Counted from the stretch's first letter, positions 24,581 to 36,474 are shown. The stretch is 64,000 nt of DNA from Bathynomus jamesi (GCA_023014485.1 JAJOZX010000918.1:525001-589000); one strand, 5' to 3'. The notes: generated by a model not told the origin, from the sequence alone. Made by a program: numbers and translations.

Positions 24581-26136
24581 TATTATTACTAAAGTCATTA
24601 TACAAAGGACGCCAAACAGCAACAGACCGGTTGGTCCCTACGAGGCTGTTAAAGAAGGAGGATTAAAAGATGCAAGAAAATGTAAAGATAAGTAAAAAAT
24701 TAATACAAAGCAAAGAAGAGAGGTTAAAAGGAAGGAAAAATGTAAAGATAAAGTGAAAATTTTGAAGTAAAAAAGAGGAAATCCGAGTGAAAATTCTACA
24801 ATACTTTTATGCGTTAACAAATGCTTCTAACTGGGGATTTAAGGCAAGATAAGCATCTAGTCTATAGGTTCCCAACCGGTGGGCGATGGTGGATTTTCTA
24901 GTGGGCCACAACTAGTGTTTGTAATGCTTCAAAATAAGTCAGATATATTACAAAAAATATCTTTATATCTTTATATACTGTATATATACTATATACAGGG
25001 TGTTTCATAATATGTAGGACGCACTTTCAGGATGGATTCAGGACCTAAAAACAATGAAAAACGTTTATATAAACATATGCCCGAAATCGCTTTGTTTCCG
25101 AATTACAGCCCGTTTTGCGTTCCAGCATTTCTTTACGCAAACTGTTTACAAACACTGCTTGCCGACAATGTTTGTGAGTGTGTACGAGACTTATTTCATG
25201 TATGGCCTTGCCGATTGTAATGTTTCGTACACTCTATGACATGTTTCAATATCGTTGAGTGTAGAGCCGTCAGTCAGTCAGAAGTGCATCGCGGCGTTTC
25301 ACTGTTCATATTCGTAACTTCTTATCGTGAATAAGTGCAGTCTTGCAAAAAAATAAAAAATAAAAATTTTTTGTGCTATTCAGTGATAGTGTGCATTTGA
25401 AGTGAGAATGGAGGCTTATTCAAACAAGGAAATGGCAGACATGCATCTCATGTATGGACTTGCCGAGTGTAATGCGGCCGCAGCAAGACGTCTGTATGCT
25501 TAAAGGTTTCCGAATCGCCGTCTGCCAGATAAGAAGACCTTTCAGAGAATAGACAGGCGTCTTGGTGATACAGGCAGGGCCGGCTCAAGGTACCGGCAAC
25601 TCGGGCAGTTGCCCGGGGCGCCACGTGCTAAGGGGCGCCACGTCATGTGCTTGGGATCTTCCAAATACAAAGGGAAAAATAGAAAAATAAATAAAATAAA
25701 ATAAAATAAAAGAGTCAAATGTGAAAATTTCCTGATGTGGAGTAAAATTTTCAGGGATTATGACATTATATTAGCCAATAGCATTAGTACCAGACTACCA
25801 GTAAAGCTAAGGTCAGCTTGGCCCGACATGGGATGACATGTCACATGGGTTGATGTGGCCGCGTAGGTGAGCGTTGAGCACAAATTACATACGCCTGGCA
25901 GCGCTGCCATCCTTTAATATCTCCTCAGTGTTGCTACTTTGTGGAATTTTTACATTTTTTTGTGGATTTACCTCAGACAAAAGTGGCAACACTGTCTCTC
26001 ATATTTTCATACATGGTTCCATTTTGAGAATGTTTAGTTGTACTTTGAGTGAATATCGTTAATTGTAATAAACTCTTTATTCCTACATTTGTAGTTTTTC
26101 CTCATTGTGAACAAATTTTAAAATTATACTTGTAAG

Positions 26137-27095
26137 CAGGGCCGGCGCTAGGAAGTGCGGGGCCCAATTAGAAAATTGTTAGCGCCTAGCGGGGCCCTCT
26201 ACCCGTTGTCGTTTCAAAGTTGGAGTGACAAGAAATTTCGCTAGAGCACCTCTTTGTTTTTCATTTTCAGCTGCCTTAGCCTTGGCCAGTGCTCGTTTCT
26301 GATTGCCGCTCAAATACTTTCGCCCTTTGTCTCTATCTCTGCTTGTGCTTGCCATGATGACGATGATGTAAGGGCTTTTTCAATTACTTTTCTTTTAAAA
26401 AAGCTAACGGCGACGATAAACTGAAATTACAAAACAAAAACAAATCATTCACAATAAAGACTCCCTGGCACTGAAAAAATAAATAAGATGTGCATGTATG
26501 CATCTAATGATTAAAGCAAAAGATTTCATGATTTTTAAAAGCCTGGGAGTAAGAAGAAAAGCGCAGGGGGCAAAAGAACAAGCTCTAGTAAATAGAAATG
26601 TAAATGCTCTCTATGATAATGAGGCAAAAACTAGTTAATTTAATATGTAGGATCTACTTACCACCACGTTTCTCTGTACATGCAGGCTTAAGACCTTCAA
26701 GTTTGCAGTTTGGACATATAAGCAATTTGACATATTAACAAACACACAACTTTACATTCCAAGCTTTATGTTATATAATATCATTAACAGCGCTCTTTCT
26801 GTGTTGAGGGTTTGAATATCGTCCACAAATTACCTTTTTTTAAAAAAGCTAAACGGCGACGATAAACTGAAATTACAAAACAAATAAACAAACGATTAGC
26901 AATAAAACATTGAAACATAGATATACGAGGACGGACTGAATAGTTTCACTGCCTTCACAGTAACAAGAAACTTCGTGCACACTGACACTCATTAATTCAT
27001 CATAGCGTCCCCCACTCGAGCGCGTGCGCGTGGTCCCCTTGGGGCGCGGGGCCCAATTTGAACAAATCGGTCTAATCGGCTTAAAACCGGCCCTG
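26137..27095 (-). mobile_element. nested hAT-type element 2 (innermost)
   Basis: Left end CAGGGCCGGCGC, right end AAAACCGGCCCTG. The 8-bp duplication CTTGTAAG lies at 26129-26136 and 27096-27103. Subterminal CGGGGCCCAATT occurs in inverted orientation at the two ends. The 959-bp element is an internal deletion derivative that keeps the transposase N-terminus on the minus strand. Confidence 0.9.
26179..26355 (-). CDS. hAT transposase N-terminal remnant (58 codons)
   Basis: ATG at 26353-26355, TAA at 26179-26181. The product begins MASTSRDRDKGRKYLSGNQK and continues into KAKAAENEKQRGALAKFLV. A [KY]-L-S-G-x-Q-K-R start followed by a KFL motif is the usual N-terminus of zinc-finger (TTF/MYM-type) hAT transposases in animals. 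The catalytic and dimerisation domains are deleted, so the frame runs into the right-hand subterminal DNA. It is probably an untranslated relic, but it identifies the superfamily independently of the ends. Confidence 0.65.
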   Translation of the reverse strand: MASTSRDRDKGRKYLSGNQKRALAKAKAAENEKQRGALAKFLVTPTLKRQRVEGPARR

Positions 27096-28309
27096 CTTGT
27101 AAGGGCGCCGAAGTTCAGCTTGCCCGGGGCGCCACCAATCCTACGGCCGTCACTGGATACAGGATCATTCAACAAGCGAGTTTCAGATGGTGGTAGACCA
27201 ATTAGCGCCAGAACTGTTGAGTTGGAGGAGCGGGTCCTGAATCGGGTGGAGGAACATCCTGGTGTCAGCACCCGAAGGATAGCAGCAGTTGAGGGTGGAA
27301 GATACACAACTGTGTGGAGAATTTTACGGGAACACCCGGAACAGTAGCTTTACCCATATCACATTCAGAGAGTACAAGGCTTTACTAAAGCTGATTTCCC
27401 ACCACGAGAGGTTTTTTGTACTTAGTTCCTTCAACAGTGTGCTCGCGATCCTCTTTTTCTATCCTCCGTGTTGTTTTCTGATGAGGCTGCCTTCACAAGA
27501 AATGGCGTGATCAATTTTCACAACACTCATCACTGGGCCGAAGAGAATCCGCATGCCATCATCCAGTCAAGGCACCAACAACAATTTAGTATCAATGTAT
27601 GGGCAGGACTTATTGCCAACAACTTAATCGGTCTTTTTGTTTTGCCTGGAAGATTAACAGGAGAATCCTATTCCAATTTTTTTAAGGAATGATTTAAGCG
27701 ATTTACTAGATGAAGTTCCTCTTGGTGTCCGACGTCGTATGTGGTTTATGCATGACGGCGCTCCGCCTCATTTTAGTCGAGTAGCCAGAGACTATTTGGA
27801 TGACCATTTCCCTGATAAATGGAAGGCCGTGGAGGACTCATTGCGTGGCCTGCTCGCTCCCCGGACCTGAATCCACTCGATTTCTACCTGTGGGGTCATC
27901 TGAAATTCATCGTTTACGTGACACCCATTGACAACGTTGAAATGTTTCGCCAACATGTAGAACAAGAATGCCAGAAAATCCGAGCAATACCTGGAATTGA
28001 ATGCGTCGGGCAGTCTATGACGAGGCGTGTTCAGGCACGTATTCAAGCGCAAGACGATCATTTTGAGCACTTCCTTTGAAGGTAAGTCGGATACTTGCTG
28101 GAACACATAACGGGTTGTAACTCGGAAACAAAGCGATTTCGGGCATATGTTTATATAAACTTTTTTCATTGTTTTCAGGTCCTGAATCCATCCTGAAAGT
28201 GCGTCCCACATGTTATAAAACACCCTATACATATGCATAGGCCACCAACATTTATGACCATCAAAACTGGGCCACCATAGAAAAAAGGTTGGGAACTACT
28301 GATCTAGTC

Positions 28310-28734
28310 TCTTTTTAAAGGATTCCTGTACTTTGAACTACGCTGGCTGACAATCCATTCCACAAATTAACTATAAGATTGAAGAAAAAATGTTTAGCTT
28401 CGTTAGTGTCACTTTACCCACTAATTTGAGACCATTACCGCCAGTTCTATCTGCATTTCTGAAGGTGGAATATTTTTCAGCGACGACATTATCAAAACTT
28501 TTAATCATTTTAAACACCGAAATTAAATCTCCTCGAGTACGTTTTTTTTACAAGTGAGAATAAATTTGACGTTTCTAAACGGGCAGCGTATGATTTGTTT
28601 ATAACTAGGAATCATCTTAGTACCCCGTTGCTACACACTCTCTCCATTCTGTCTATGTGCTGTCGTAAATCTCTAGATATATTAATACCCATTTTATAAA
28701 TGGATTATTATTCACCAGCACCGTCGGGAGTCGT
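28310..28734. other. no gene seen
   Basis: A flank that resembles the sequence before 24850 in composition. No element ends or exons were recognised. Confidence 0.4.
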
Positions 28735-28850
28735 AATAAGAAATATGTAGCAGGTAACATCCGAACTCCCTATTTTACCCCAAGGAGGGGTGAATGGGCG
28801 TGGAGTCTTGAATCATCTGAGCCCGGGCAGTCACAGTGTGGATTATAAAA
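28735..28850 (-). repeat. dispersed repeat R2, copy 1
   Basis: Shares AAGGAGGGGTGAATG and CTGAGCCCGGGCAGTCACAG with the copy at 36330-36565 (AGGAGGGAGGAGGCATGAA and CTGAGGCCGGGTAGTCATGG). Possibly tRNA-derived, read on the minus strand. Confidence 0.4.
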
Positions 28851-29541
28851 AGCTAGTACAAATTGAAAACAATGACTTTCACTACTTTCTGTAACAATAT
28901 AATAAGATCGAGGTTTCAGTGCGTCACAGCTTTAAGCTTACTAAAGAATATGCAAAAATTCTATAGCCCATTTTCAACATCTCAAGCGTTACCGACGAGT
29001 TAATATTGTCTATCGGTGTGTATAAAAGTGAAAAAAGTGACGCTTAACAGGCTAAATTGATTTGTATTTATTATTTTTCAAATAATACATTAAATATTAA
29101 AACTTAAACTTTTACGTTAGCTATTAATAATTATTTATATTTAACCCTTTTCACTACGAACATTTGAATATAGTGAACATATTATTATACTAACCACAGT
29201 GAAAGGGCGAAGTACTTTTCCGTTTAAAAGAAAATGAAAGAAAACTTAGTATAAAGGGGGAACTCTTATAACTCTTATAAACAATTATTTCCGGGTGTGT
29301 ATAAAGTAAGGCAAGTGAAGAGACAAATCCAATTTGAATTATATTAACGTAAGTGAACATGGACCAATAATATTTATTACACGTGCTTTATAACAATTGT
29401 ATATTCGATAGTAAGGTTTATAAGAGGTGTTGAAAATGTTTTTACGAGTTAAAAACCAAGTTGAAACTAGTTTAAAACAGTTCAAATCGGATTTCTCTTC
29501 ACTTGCGTTACTTTATACACACCCTGTATTTTCATTATATA

Positions 29542-29587
<46 letters not shown>

Positions 29588-29595
29588 GTATATGT

Positions 29596-29918
29596 ATTTT
29601 CATTGTTCGTTCTTCCTCCTCATCTTGTGCGGAACGTTCTTCTATACAAGCGTCGTTCTTACATTAATTATACTGTGTGTTGTTTGCAGTTAAAATGTAT
29701 ATGTGCGACATACGAGGGTTCCCCTCAAGGCATTGGTTTCTGCTCGTATGTAGGAGAATTACGACTTCTGATTAATCGAGGCCCATGGTGTAGTGGTTAG
29801 CAAATCTGACCGGCAATCGGAACATCCCGGGTGGTTACCTCATTTTTCATTTGTTCGTTCTTCCTCCTCATCTTGTGCGGAACGTTCTTCTATACAAGCG
29901 TCGTTCTTTACATTATAT
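29596..29918. repeat. 65-bp direct repeat flanking a tRNA-like segment
   Basis: The block starting GTTCGTTCTTCCTCCTC and ending CAAGCGTCGTTCTT occurs at about 29604-29660 and again at about 29850-29908, nearly identical. Between the copies, 29780-29840 reads GCCCATGGTGTAGTGGTTAG followed by CATCCCGGGTGG. This has a tRNA-Glu-like A-box half but no good B box, so it is a pseudo-tRNA or SINE head rather than a gene. Confidence 0.55.
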
Positions 29919-30036
29919 ATATATATACATTTTAATTAAATTCAGTAGGCCGGAAACCGGACCTCATCCACTTCAGTAACTGCAGGTTCCTCCTAAAATC
30001 CTTTTTCTTGTTTTCGTGCAAATTATGTCACGACTG

Positions 30037-30212
30037 CCAGCGTCTGTAGCTCAGAGGGTAACACCGTTTTCTTAAAAGCGAAGCGAAAACATTGAGGTCG
30101 GGGGTTCGAACCCCGGTGATGTTGGTAATAATAATAATACGGGAGTTAGACCAATGGGCCTCGTTAGTTGGCCTAAGCGCTATGCCAGTTTCTGGCCCTC
30201 TTCACCGCTGAC
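30037..30212 (+). mobile_element. tRNA-derived SINE S1, copy 5 (best preserved)
   Basis: A box in GTCTGTAGCTCAGAGGG and B box in GGGGTTCGAACCCCGG give a recognisable tRNA-like head. These are followed by GATGTTGG, (TAA)n, GGGAGTTAGACCAATGGGCC, CGTTAGTTGGCCTAAGCG and TTTCTGGCCCTC. This copy is the best reference for the family. Confidence 0.8.
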
Positions 30213-31930
30213 ACTACAAGTTCCAAATATCATTTTAACTATATTTTACTGGCAGTTTTGGGTGCCAAGTTTTTACTGTTAATTTTAACGATGATCAGTA
30301 TTTCGTTTATTTAACATTGTTTACAATAATGCAGAGTTTTAATAGTAATTTTAACATTTACATTTTAACCATATTTAAAAAAAATTATTCCGATGGTGTC
30401 AAATCAACAGGTAAAAAAGTCTGTATTTTTACTACTTAACGTTTTATTGGATAAAAAGTGCTCATTATCATGCACGTTCACTATTGTTATTTTAACTGTA
30501 TTAATAAAATTAGTTTTACTCTTACTGTTGAAACAGCATTCAAATACTGTTATTTTAACACGTCAAATTATATATATATATATAATAATAATAATAATAA
30601 TATAAAACAGCCATTGTAGATTTAAAGATTTAACATTGTAGATTTAGATTCTGAACGAGTTTGTTCAGTTTCAACAGTCACACAGTCGTTGTAAAACAAA
30701 ACTATTTACATCGATATTTGGGTAGAGGATATGGGTATAGAATCATCACTAGAAACCATTATTACCAGAAAATGTTTGCTTCCAGAATCGATTAAGACAG
30801 GTGTCAAAACTGTATCTATCACAGTATCACAATTAGATAAATTAGCGGATGGAGTCATAGAAAACGGAATGCACCCATACTACTGAAGTATTACGAATAA
30901 AATTTTACTCCAGAAGTTATTTTCACATATCCAAATGTAAATAGCCATTTTAACAGTGATTTAATTGATTGCTAAAGATTAAAAGTATAATATGGAAACT
31001 ACATTATAAGGTACGTCCTTGTAAAACTCATAAATTAGTACAGATACGTGCTAATATTGTGAATTTCACACGAATTAGCAGACGTTGTACGCTGATTGGC
31101 GTTTAGTACGTTTTTCGACGAAGAACATATTTTAGCACAGTAATATTTTTACTATATTAATTATGAAGTGAACTTGTAATATAAAAATTTGCAAAACATA
31201 CTCTGAATTACCAGTTCCGACGACTTTTCGATTGTACTGTTACTGTACAGTAATTGCTGAAGATACAGGACTGTTTTAAACACAGTTATTGGTTGTTGAA
31301 ACAACAGTAAGCTTATAGTATAAAAATTTACAATGTATTCTCTAAGTTTATAGCATTCAGTTGTTAGTTCAACTGTTACTGTACGTGCCCAAAATACAGG
31401 CACTATTTTAAGAACAGTTATTTGCTGTTAAAATAATAGGGAGTTTGTCAGCATGATAATTAACAGTAATAATTTTGGGAATTAACAGTTATTATAAATA
31501 TACTGGTTACATTCATCCTTTAAGCGAACTGTTTTTAGTTAAAATAACAGTGGCACCTGTAACCTGAAAATATACAGTTTTAGCTTTTAAATTTACAGTC
31601 CGAAACTGGTAAGTCTAATGTTACTACAAAATTTTAGTTTACAATAATTGTTTAAACAAATGTTATGCAATACTCCAATAGCGAGGGACTGAATCACAAA
31701 ATCTTAAAATAATTTTTAAGAATATCTTTACAATGACAGTATAAACTTGTTAAAATAACATGGTTGTTAAAATGTTGAAAAATGTTAATACTAAAACAAC
31801 AGTAAAAGCTATTTCAGACAAACAATAATTCGGGTTTCAAAATGTATTTTACAGTTGCTTTGAAAAATGGAAATTGCTATTACAAATGACAGTTATATAC
31901 TGTTAATTTAACATCCATTTTTTACAGTGT
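30213..31930. repeat. region rich in degenerate CTGTTAAAATAACAG palindromes
   Basis: At least ten variants of TGTTAWWWTAACAG occur on both strands, for example near 30270, 30480, 30550, 31290, 31430, 31470, 31545, 31765, 31795 and 31905. The block ends TTTTTTACAGTGTAC at about 31930. It is probably one or more old repeats with internal palindromes. No open frame has a recognised product, and (TA)n/(TAA)n lies at 30569-30602. Confidence 0.4.
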
Positions 31931-32345
31931 ACGTTCTAAGCATTACGCGGCCATGACACTGAAGCGACTGTTTTCTTAGGTGACCAACAAGCCATATTAT
32001 TGACGCCTTTTCTTCCGGTTAAGTCAGGACTCTTTTACACTAGGTTAAGTTAGGTTAAGAGATTGTCGATCAAAGAAGTGACTTGTCGACGATTTAAGTA
32101 TAATTCCAATAACCCTTCAATGGTCAGGAGTCTTTCCTGAGGCTTCATAAAACCGGCCAAAACAATAATTAATCAGTAAGGGGTTGCTAGGCGCTAAAAA
32201 GTTGAAGAGAAGTCCTTGCTTCTTCACACGGATTTCCTCAACAGGAGAATGATTTCTGCCTCAGATATTTCCACTCATTTCCTTTATAGGAGGAAGATAA
32301 ATTAATTATATCATTTACACATGAAATGTATGAAACGTGAATAGA

Positions 32346-32366
<21 letters not shown>
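31931..32366. other. no gene seen
   Basis: Mixed sequence with ACTAGGTTAAGTTAGGTTAAG at about 32039, then (TA)n at 32346-32373. Confidence 0.45.
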
Positions 32367-32373
<7 letters not shown>

Positions 32374-32376
<3 letters not shown>

Positions 32377-32480
32377 TGGTGGTGTAGTGGTTAACGTCGC
32401 TGACTACGAATCCATTGGTCCCGGGATCGAGACCCGGTGACGGCAGGCGGCGCGCACCAAAACCCAGCTGTTCATCCTTT
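32374..32480 (+). repeat. tRNA-like segment or SINE head
   Basis: GGTGGTGTAGTGGTTAACG (A-box-like) and GGGATCGAGACCCGG (B-box-like) are about 40 bp apart, as in a tRNA, but the acceptor arm does not close convincingly. Probably a SINE head or pseudo-tRNA. Confidence 0.4.
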
Positions 32481-32511
32481 CACACAATAAAGGAAGTGGT
32501 TGGTAGATAAA

Positions 32512-32668
32512 TGGATTCCCTGGGTGACCTAGTGGTTAAGACGCTGGGCTGCTGGTGGGGCGTGGTTCGGATTCCACGTTAAACTGTAAGTCTAAGGTGG
32601 AGTGAAAAGCTTGACTTTCGTCAGAATGAACAATTCGGGCGGAAGTAAACCAAAGGTTACCAAAGGTG

Positions 32669-32680
<12 letters not shown>
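32512..32680 (+). repeat. SINE S2, copy with A and B box
   Basis: GGGTGACCTAGTGGTTAAG (A-box-like) and GTGGTTCGGATTCCACG (B-box-like), then GTAAACCAAAGGTTACC, ending in (TA)n. Related sequence occurs at 48820-48950. Confidence 0.45.
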
Positions 32681-32701
<21 letters not shown>

Positions 32702-33075
32702 ATGTATATATAAAGGTATAAAGTATTTTCAAAAGGTACACATAGAAGCTGGAGTGTATGTACGCGAGATTTAATTAACACTTTATTAAATGTAAAATAA
32801 TGTTTTTGTATTTATTAAAATTTGGTGAAAACTTAAAACGAGAGTCGTGAAAAATTAAAGGACACATTAATCAAGAAGTGTTATCGTAAATTCAAGATTG
32901 AAGAAAACACGTTCATTCTTCAATAATAAAGAACGTTTAACCACAAGAACGTGCAAACACCAATTTCACTATTGTTATTATTGCTGCTGTTGTTGTTGTT
33001 GGTGGTGGAGGTGGTGGTGGGGTGATACTAAATAATGTAATGGGATCATATATATTTTATATATATATATATATA
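32681..33075. other. no gene seen; microsatellites
   Basis: (TA)n and (TATG)n at 32669-32712, a (TTG)n/(GGT)n run at 32985-33020, and (TA)n before the Tc1-like element. Confidence 0.6.
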
Positions 33076-33871
33076 TCGGGTCGGCAAAAAAAAGGGAGAC
33101 CTTTTAAATCCTTCATATCTCGGCAAATACGGTACATAGAACCATAAAATTTTAGTATGTTAGTACTAGGTAATTTTATGGTTTGTATGCCATCTTTTAG
33201 CATTTTAGCTGAGAAATTGGATTTATGGCGAATATTCCAGAAAAATCTTGCTAATCATAGGTTCAAGTTGATAATTAAAGCGATTTTAATTAACGTAAGC
33301 CAACTGCAGGAGGTTTGGACAAGCTTCTCAAGAAAATCGATAAAACAGGAGATCTCAAAAAATACCAGGTAGCGGCATTAAATTTGACCACCAAACAGTC
33401 CTAATTTAAATCCTGTCGATTACGGCCTTTGGGAAAATTTGTCCCGGAGAATTTATGGGGTCAAAGTAAGAAATGTCGCTCATTACGACAGCTTCTTCTG
33501 GAAAAATGGGATGGGCTACCACAAGAACAAATCAATAAAGCCATAGATGAGTTCCGTCCTTGACTGAAAAAGGTTGTAGAAGTTCGTGGTAAACATATCG
33601 AACAGTTTTTTTAACATGAAGGTAGCACCATATGTGAGTACTTTGTAACTTTTTATCTGCACATACAATGCAGTAGTAATGTAAATGGAAAATTTCCAGT
33701 GGCATAAAGAAATGTTCAATAAATCCGTAATTTTCATTAGTTTTCTTTGAAATCCGCTCACCATATAGGAAATTTACTTAGTTGTGGGGTGTGAAAAAAA
33801 TATTGAAATCTGACCATAACTTTGGATTTTACAGCCAAAGTTCGAGGTCTCCCTTTTTTTTGGCGACCCGA
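33076..33871 (+). mobile_element. Tc1/mariner-type element, internally deleted
   Basis: The inverted ends TCGGGTCGGCAAAAAAAAGG and (inverse) TCGGGTCGCCAAAAAAAAGG are flanked by TA. The plus strand keeps a transposase C-terminal relic around 33395-33560: SPNLNPVDYGLWENL, corresponding to the SPDLNPxDY box, with Asp changed to Asn. Most of the transposase is missing from this 796-bp element. Confidence 0.85.
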
Positions 33872-34771
33872 TATACTGTATATATATATATATATTGGGA
33901 AATAAGGGCTGAGGTAATGTAATGTAATGTGAAAAATGTGTGGTTGAAAATGAGTCGTGCATCAAGCGAATACACGTTCTATTAACCAATTTTCCACATC
34001 AAAGTTTCGTCAACACAGTTTGGGTTATTTTCACAAAATTATTGAATTATATTTGGAGAGATGCAAATAACAACAGTTAAAATTTATAATTTATTTAAGC
34101 CTTAAATATGCTGAAGTTATAATTTATAATTTATAATTTATAATTTAAGCCTTAAAGATGATAAAGTTTACCGTTCGAAAATGAAAATCATATGAAACAG
34201 CATGCATTAATACACAAACGTATACATCAGAGTGCTGCATGAACAACTGAACTCGTTTTTCTAAACCAAGAGTACTAGGTACTCTATACATACAGTACAA
34301 ATATATTATCACTGTTCCTAACACAACACATATGTAAATGGGTTAAGTACAAGATAGAACAAGGGTTTCACTGTTTTTTAGAATGTACTGCTCTGCTCAA
34401 GCACCTATTCAGGGAATGAGCGGCTCGTAGCATCATTGACAAGTACATAGAGGATTATATATTTTACTGGAAGGAAAGCATTTCGAACAAAATTTTTAAT
34501 AATTTCAGGTAAATTTTACGTTAAAAATTATTTTTATAAAAAAAATATTAGGAAGGTTTAATACTTTTTGCATGTTAAGTAGAAAAATCAATTTAAATCA
34601 TACTCTTTCGTTAAATGTTGATAGAATTTGAATTATTTTATATTTTAGTCTGGAAACTTGTTTGCATATAGATAAATACATATGTTTTATTGTGTAGAAG
34701 TTTTATTAAAATTAAATGACAAATGTTGATTTTATAGCCTCTTTAAAATGTACCTTTTTTATGGCACACCC

Positions 34772-34814
<43 letters not shown>

Positions 34815-34897
34815 GCTAAGTGCAATAATGTTAAGGAGAGGACCCATATGAAAATTGAGCAAAAGGCAGAGGAGAGCAAATTGAGTGAACTTCTATA
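33872..34897. other. no gene seen
   Basis: TAATTTATAATTTA tandem units at 34082-34145, then (TA)n at about 34772-34810, preceded by one mariner-like end (ATGGCACACCCGGTATA) whose partner I could not find. Confidence 0.45.
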
Positions 34898-35291
34898 CAT
34901 GGGCGCCCGCAGGTAGGGGCAAGGGGGGGCACTTGCCCCCCCTTGGAAATGCCAAGAAAATATATTAAATATTTTCTAAGAAAATATTTATCCTAAACTT
35001 GCTGAAAAGTATCCAACTGCCTCCTAAAGGGTGAAAAAATTTATTTGTGTGCATGATAAAAGGTTGCTACCTTTTTATTTGTTCAGAAGTCCCCCCTTAA
35101 AATTATCATGTGCATTGTATGTATATACAATATATATTTGCATTTTCCATTACAGAAAATGCAACACTAAACTTGCTTAGAATTAACCTGCTGGTTCCTA
35201 AGGGGTCAAAAGTTTTTTGCTTGCTCCGGTCCCTACCTATTAATACATTAAATTTTGCCCCCCCTTGGAAAAAATCCTGCGGGCGCCCATG
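34898..35291. mobile_element. hAT-type MITE (394 bp)
   Basis: Inverted ends CATGGGCGCCCGCAGG on both sides, with the 8-bp duplication CTTCTATA at 34890-34897 and 35292-35299. Subterminal GGGGGGGC and GCCCCCCC blocks are also inverted. Noncoding. Confidence 0.88.
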
Positions 35292-35299
35292 CTTCTATA

Positions 35300-36329
35300 C
35301 ATATATAGTGTTCTGTCTATATGCGTTTCGCCATTCTGAGTTGGATGTCAGATAAACAATGCACTTTTCCCCGAACGTCTGTCACGCTTACTTCCCTAAT
35401 GAAGATATCAAACTCGAAAATTCATAATTTTCTTTTATCATCCATTTTCTGTTTTATTGAACGTCCTTATCTGGTCGTCTTCCGATGCATCGTTTAAAAT
35501 GCATATTCTGATTAGCTTTCAATGGTTGGACGCGTTTCATTTTAGAGTGACGCGAAAGAAGGACTTTGGTTTCTTTCTTCTTTCACGGAAGAAAAACAAG
35601 TAATTGGGAAACTGTGATAGACCCGTTGTTCGTTTTACCTTGTTAAATACTGGCATAACAGTGTGAAAGGTTTGTAATATTTTTGGTGAGTAGCGACGCT
35701 TTTTGTCTGAATAACGCCTTGTGATCTTGTGACGTTAAATGAACCAACTAACTAAATGAAACGGAGGCGATTTTATTGGAGGAAAATAAAAATTGAAAAA
35801 TGACCTTTTCTCCCGACAATTGCGTTCTTAATTTGGTTCGTTCTTCTTCCATTCTGTCTTTCTTGTTTTTAGAATCACGATCGTTCGTAGCGATTGTTTT
35901 AATTAAACGTTCTAATTTTAAGTAAGACTAAAAGATGAAACTAAAAACTCTCACAGTAAAGCTGAAAATTTGTCAGATTATGTTAAAAATTCATCAACTT
36001 AAAAAAATTTAAATTTAAAACTTAAAAAATTTCGAAATTGTCAATTTTGAAAAATTTCACTTATTCACACACTTCTCTGACAGCGAAATGGGTCAATTGC
36101 ATCAATTTGTCATATCAAATTAATGAAATTAATGTCTCAAAGCTTGACAATGTTAACCACATGGAAAACTTTAATTCTACAACTTAGCAAGTATTATAAT
36201 TTAAGTAAAAACTGCTGTGTATCACCATTTTTATGGGTATTTTTATGGGTATTTTATGGGTATTTATATATGGGTATATGATTATGTAATAACTCAAATA
36301 GAAACTTTGGTAAAAGCAAGTAATATGCC
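35300..36329. other. no gene seen
   Basis: AT-rich spacer. A triple TTTTATGGGTAT repeat lies at 36230-36262. No exon was recognised. Confidence 0.45.
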
Positions 36330-36474
36330 TTCTGGAACCCTTGTTTTCTCACAAGGAGGGAGGAGGCATGAATTCCGAGAGTGACCTGAGGCCGGGTAGT
36401 CATGGAGTAGGTGGCCGGCCCAACTCTAATTGAGGCGGAGGTGGGAGTCAAACCCGGGACTTCTTTCTCAGACC

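Larger units (their letters stand above)
25575..27155. mobile_element. nested hAT-type element 1
   Basis: Left end CAGGGCCGGCTCAAGG, right end CTACGGCCGTCACTG. The 8-bp duplication GATACAGG lies at 25567-25574 and 27156-27163. The subterminal motif TTGCCCGGGGCGCCAC is repeated at both ends. Net length without its own insert is about 614 bp; no transposase is left, so it is non-autonomous. Confidence 0.88.
25408..28079 (+). pseudogene. mariner-like transposase, interrupted and frameshifted
   Basis: The frame starts MEAYSNKEMADMHLMYG. The N-terminal helix-turn-helix region carries an in-frame stop (TAA at 25501-25503), and the gene is interrupted at 25575 by the nested hAT. After the insert it resumes (RPISARTVELEERVLNRV, HPGVSTRRIAA). 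Catalytic landmarks are visible: SDEAAFTRNG (first Asp), HDGAPPHF (second Asp, near 27752) and RSPDLNPLDFYLWGHLK (third Asp). The C-terminus FEHFL ends at TGA 28077-28079. Further stops and frame changes at 27346, around 27400 and 27690-27830 make it inactive. This DDD transposase type, with long TIRs and TA target sites, is widespread in arthropods. Confidence 0.88.
24996..28227 (+). mobile_element. mariner/Tc1-superfamily transposon, split by nested hATs
   Basis: The inverted termini are about 130 bp long, starting CAGGGTGTTTCATAA on the left and the inverse TAGGGTGTTTTATAA on the right, with TA on both flanks (24994-24995, 28228-28229). Both arms contain ACGCACTTTCAGGATGGATT and TTTATATAAACATATGCCCG. 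Net length without the insert is about 1.64 kb. Confidence 0.88.
24863..28301. mobile_element. outermost hAT-type element of a four-level nest
   Basis: The ends TATAGGTTCCCAACC and (inverse of the right end) CAGTAGTTCCCAACC form the inverted termini. The 8-bp duplication ATCTAGTC lies at 24855-24862 and 28302-28309. Without its insert the element is only about 205 bp, so it is a non-autonomous hAT. It was split by the mariner-like element at 24996. Confidence 0.75.

Noticed and set aside
29780..29840. tRNA-Glu-like sequence
   Set aside because: Only the A-box half fits; the T-arm and acceptor pairing are absent, so it is not a functional tRNA gene.
32374..32440. tRNA-like segment with both A and B boxes
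   Set aside because: Acceptor stem does not close and no terminator follows; treated as a SINE head or pseudo-tRNA.
34740..34775. Single mariner-like end (ATGGCACACCCGGTATA)
   Set aside because: No partner end could be found within several kilobases, so no element is called.
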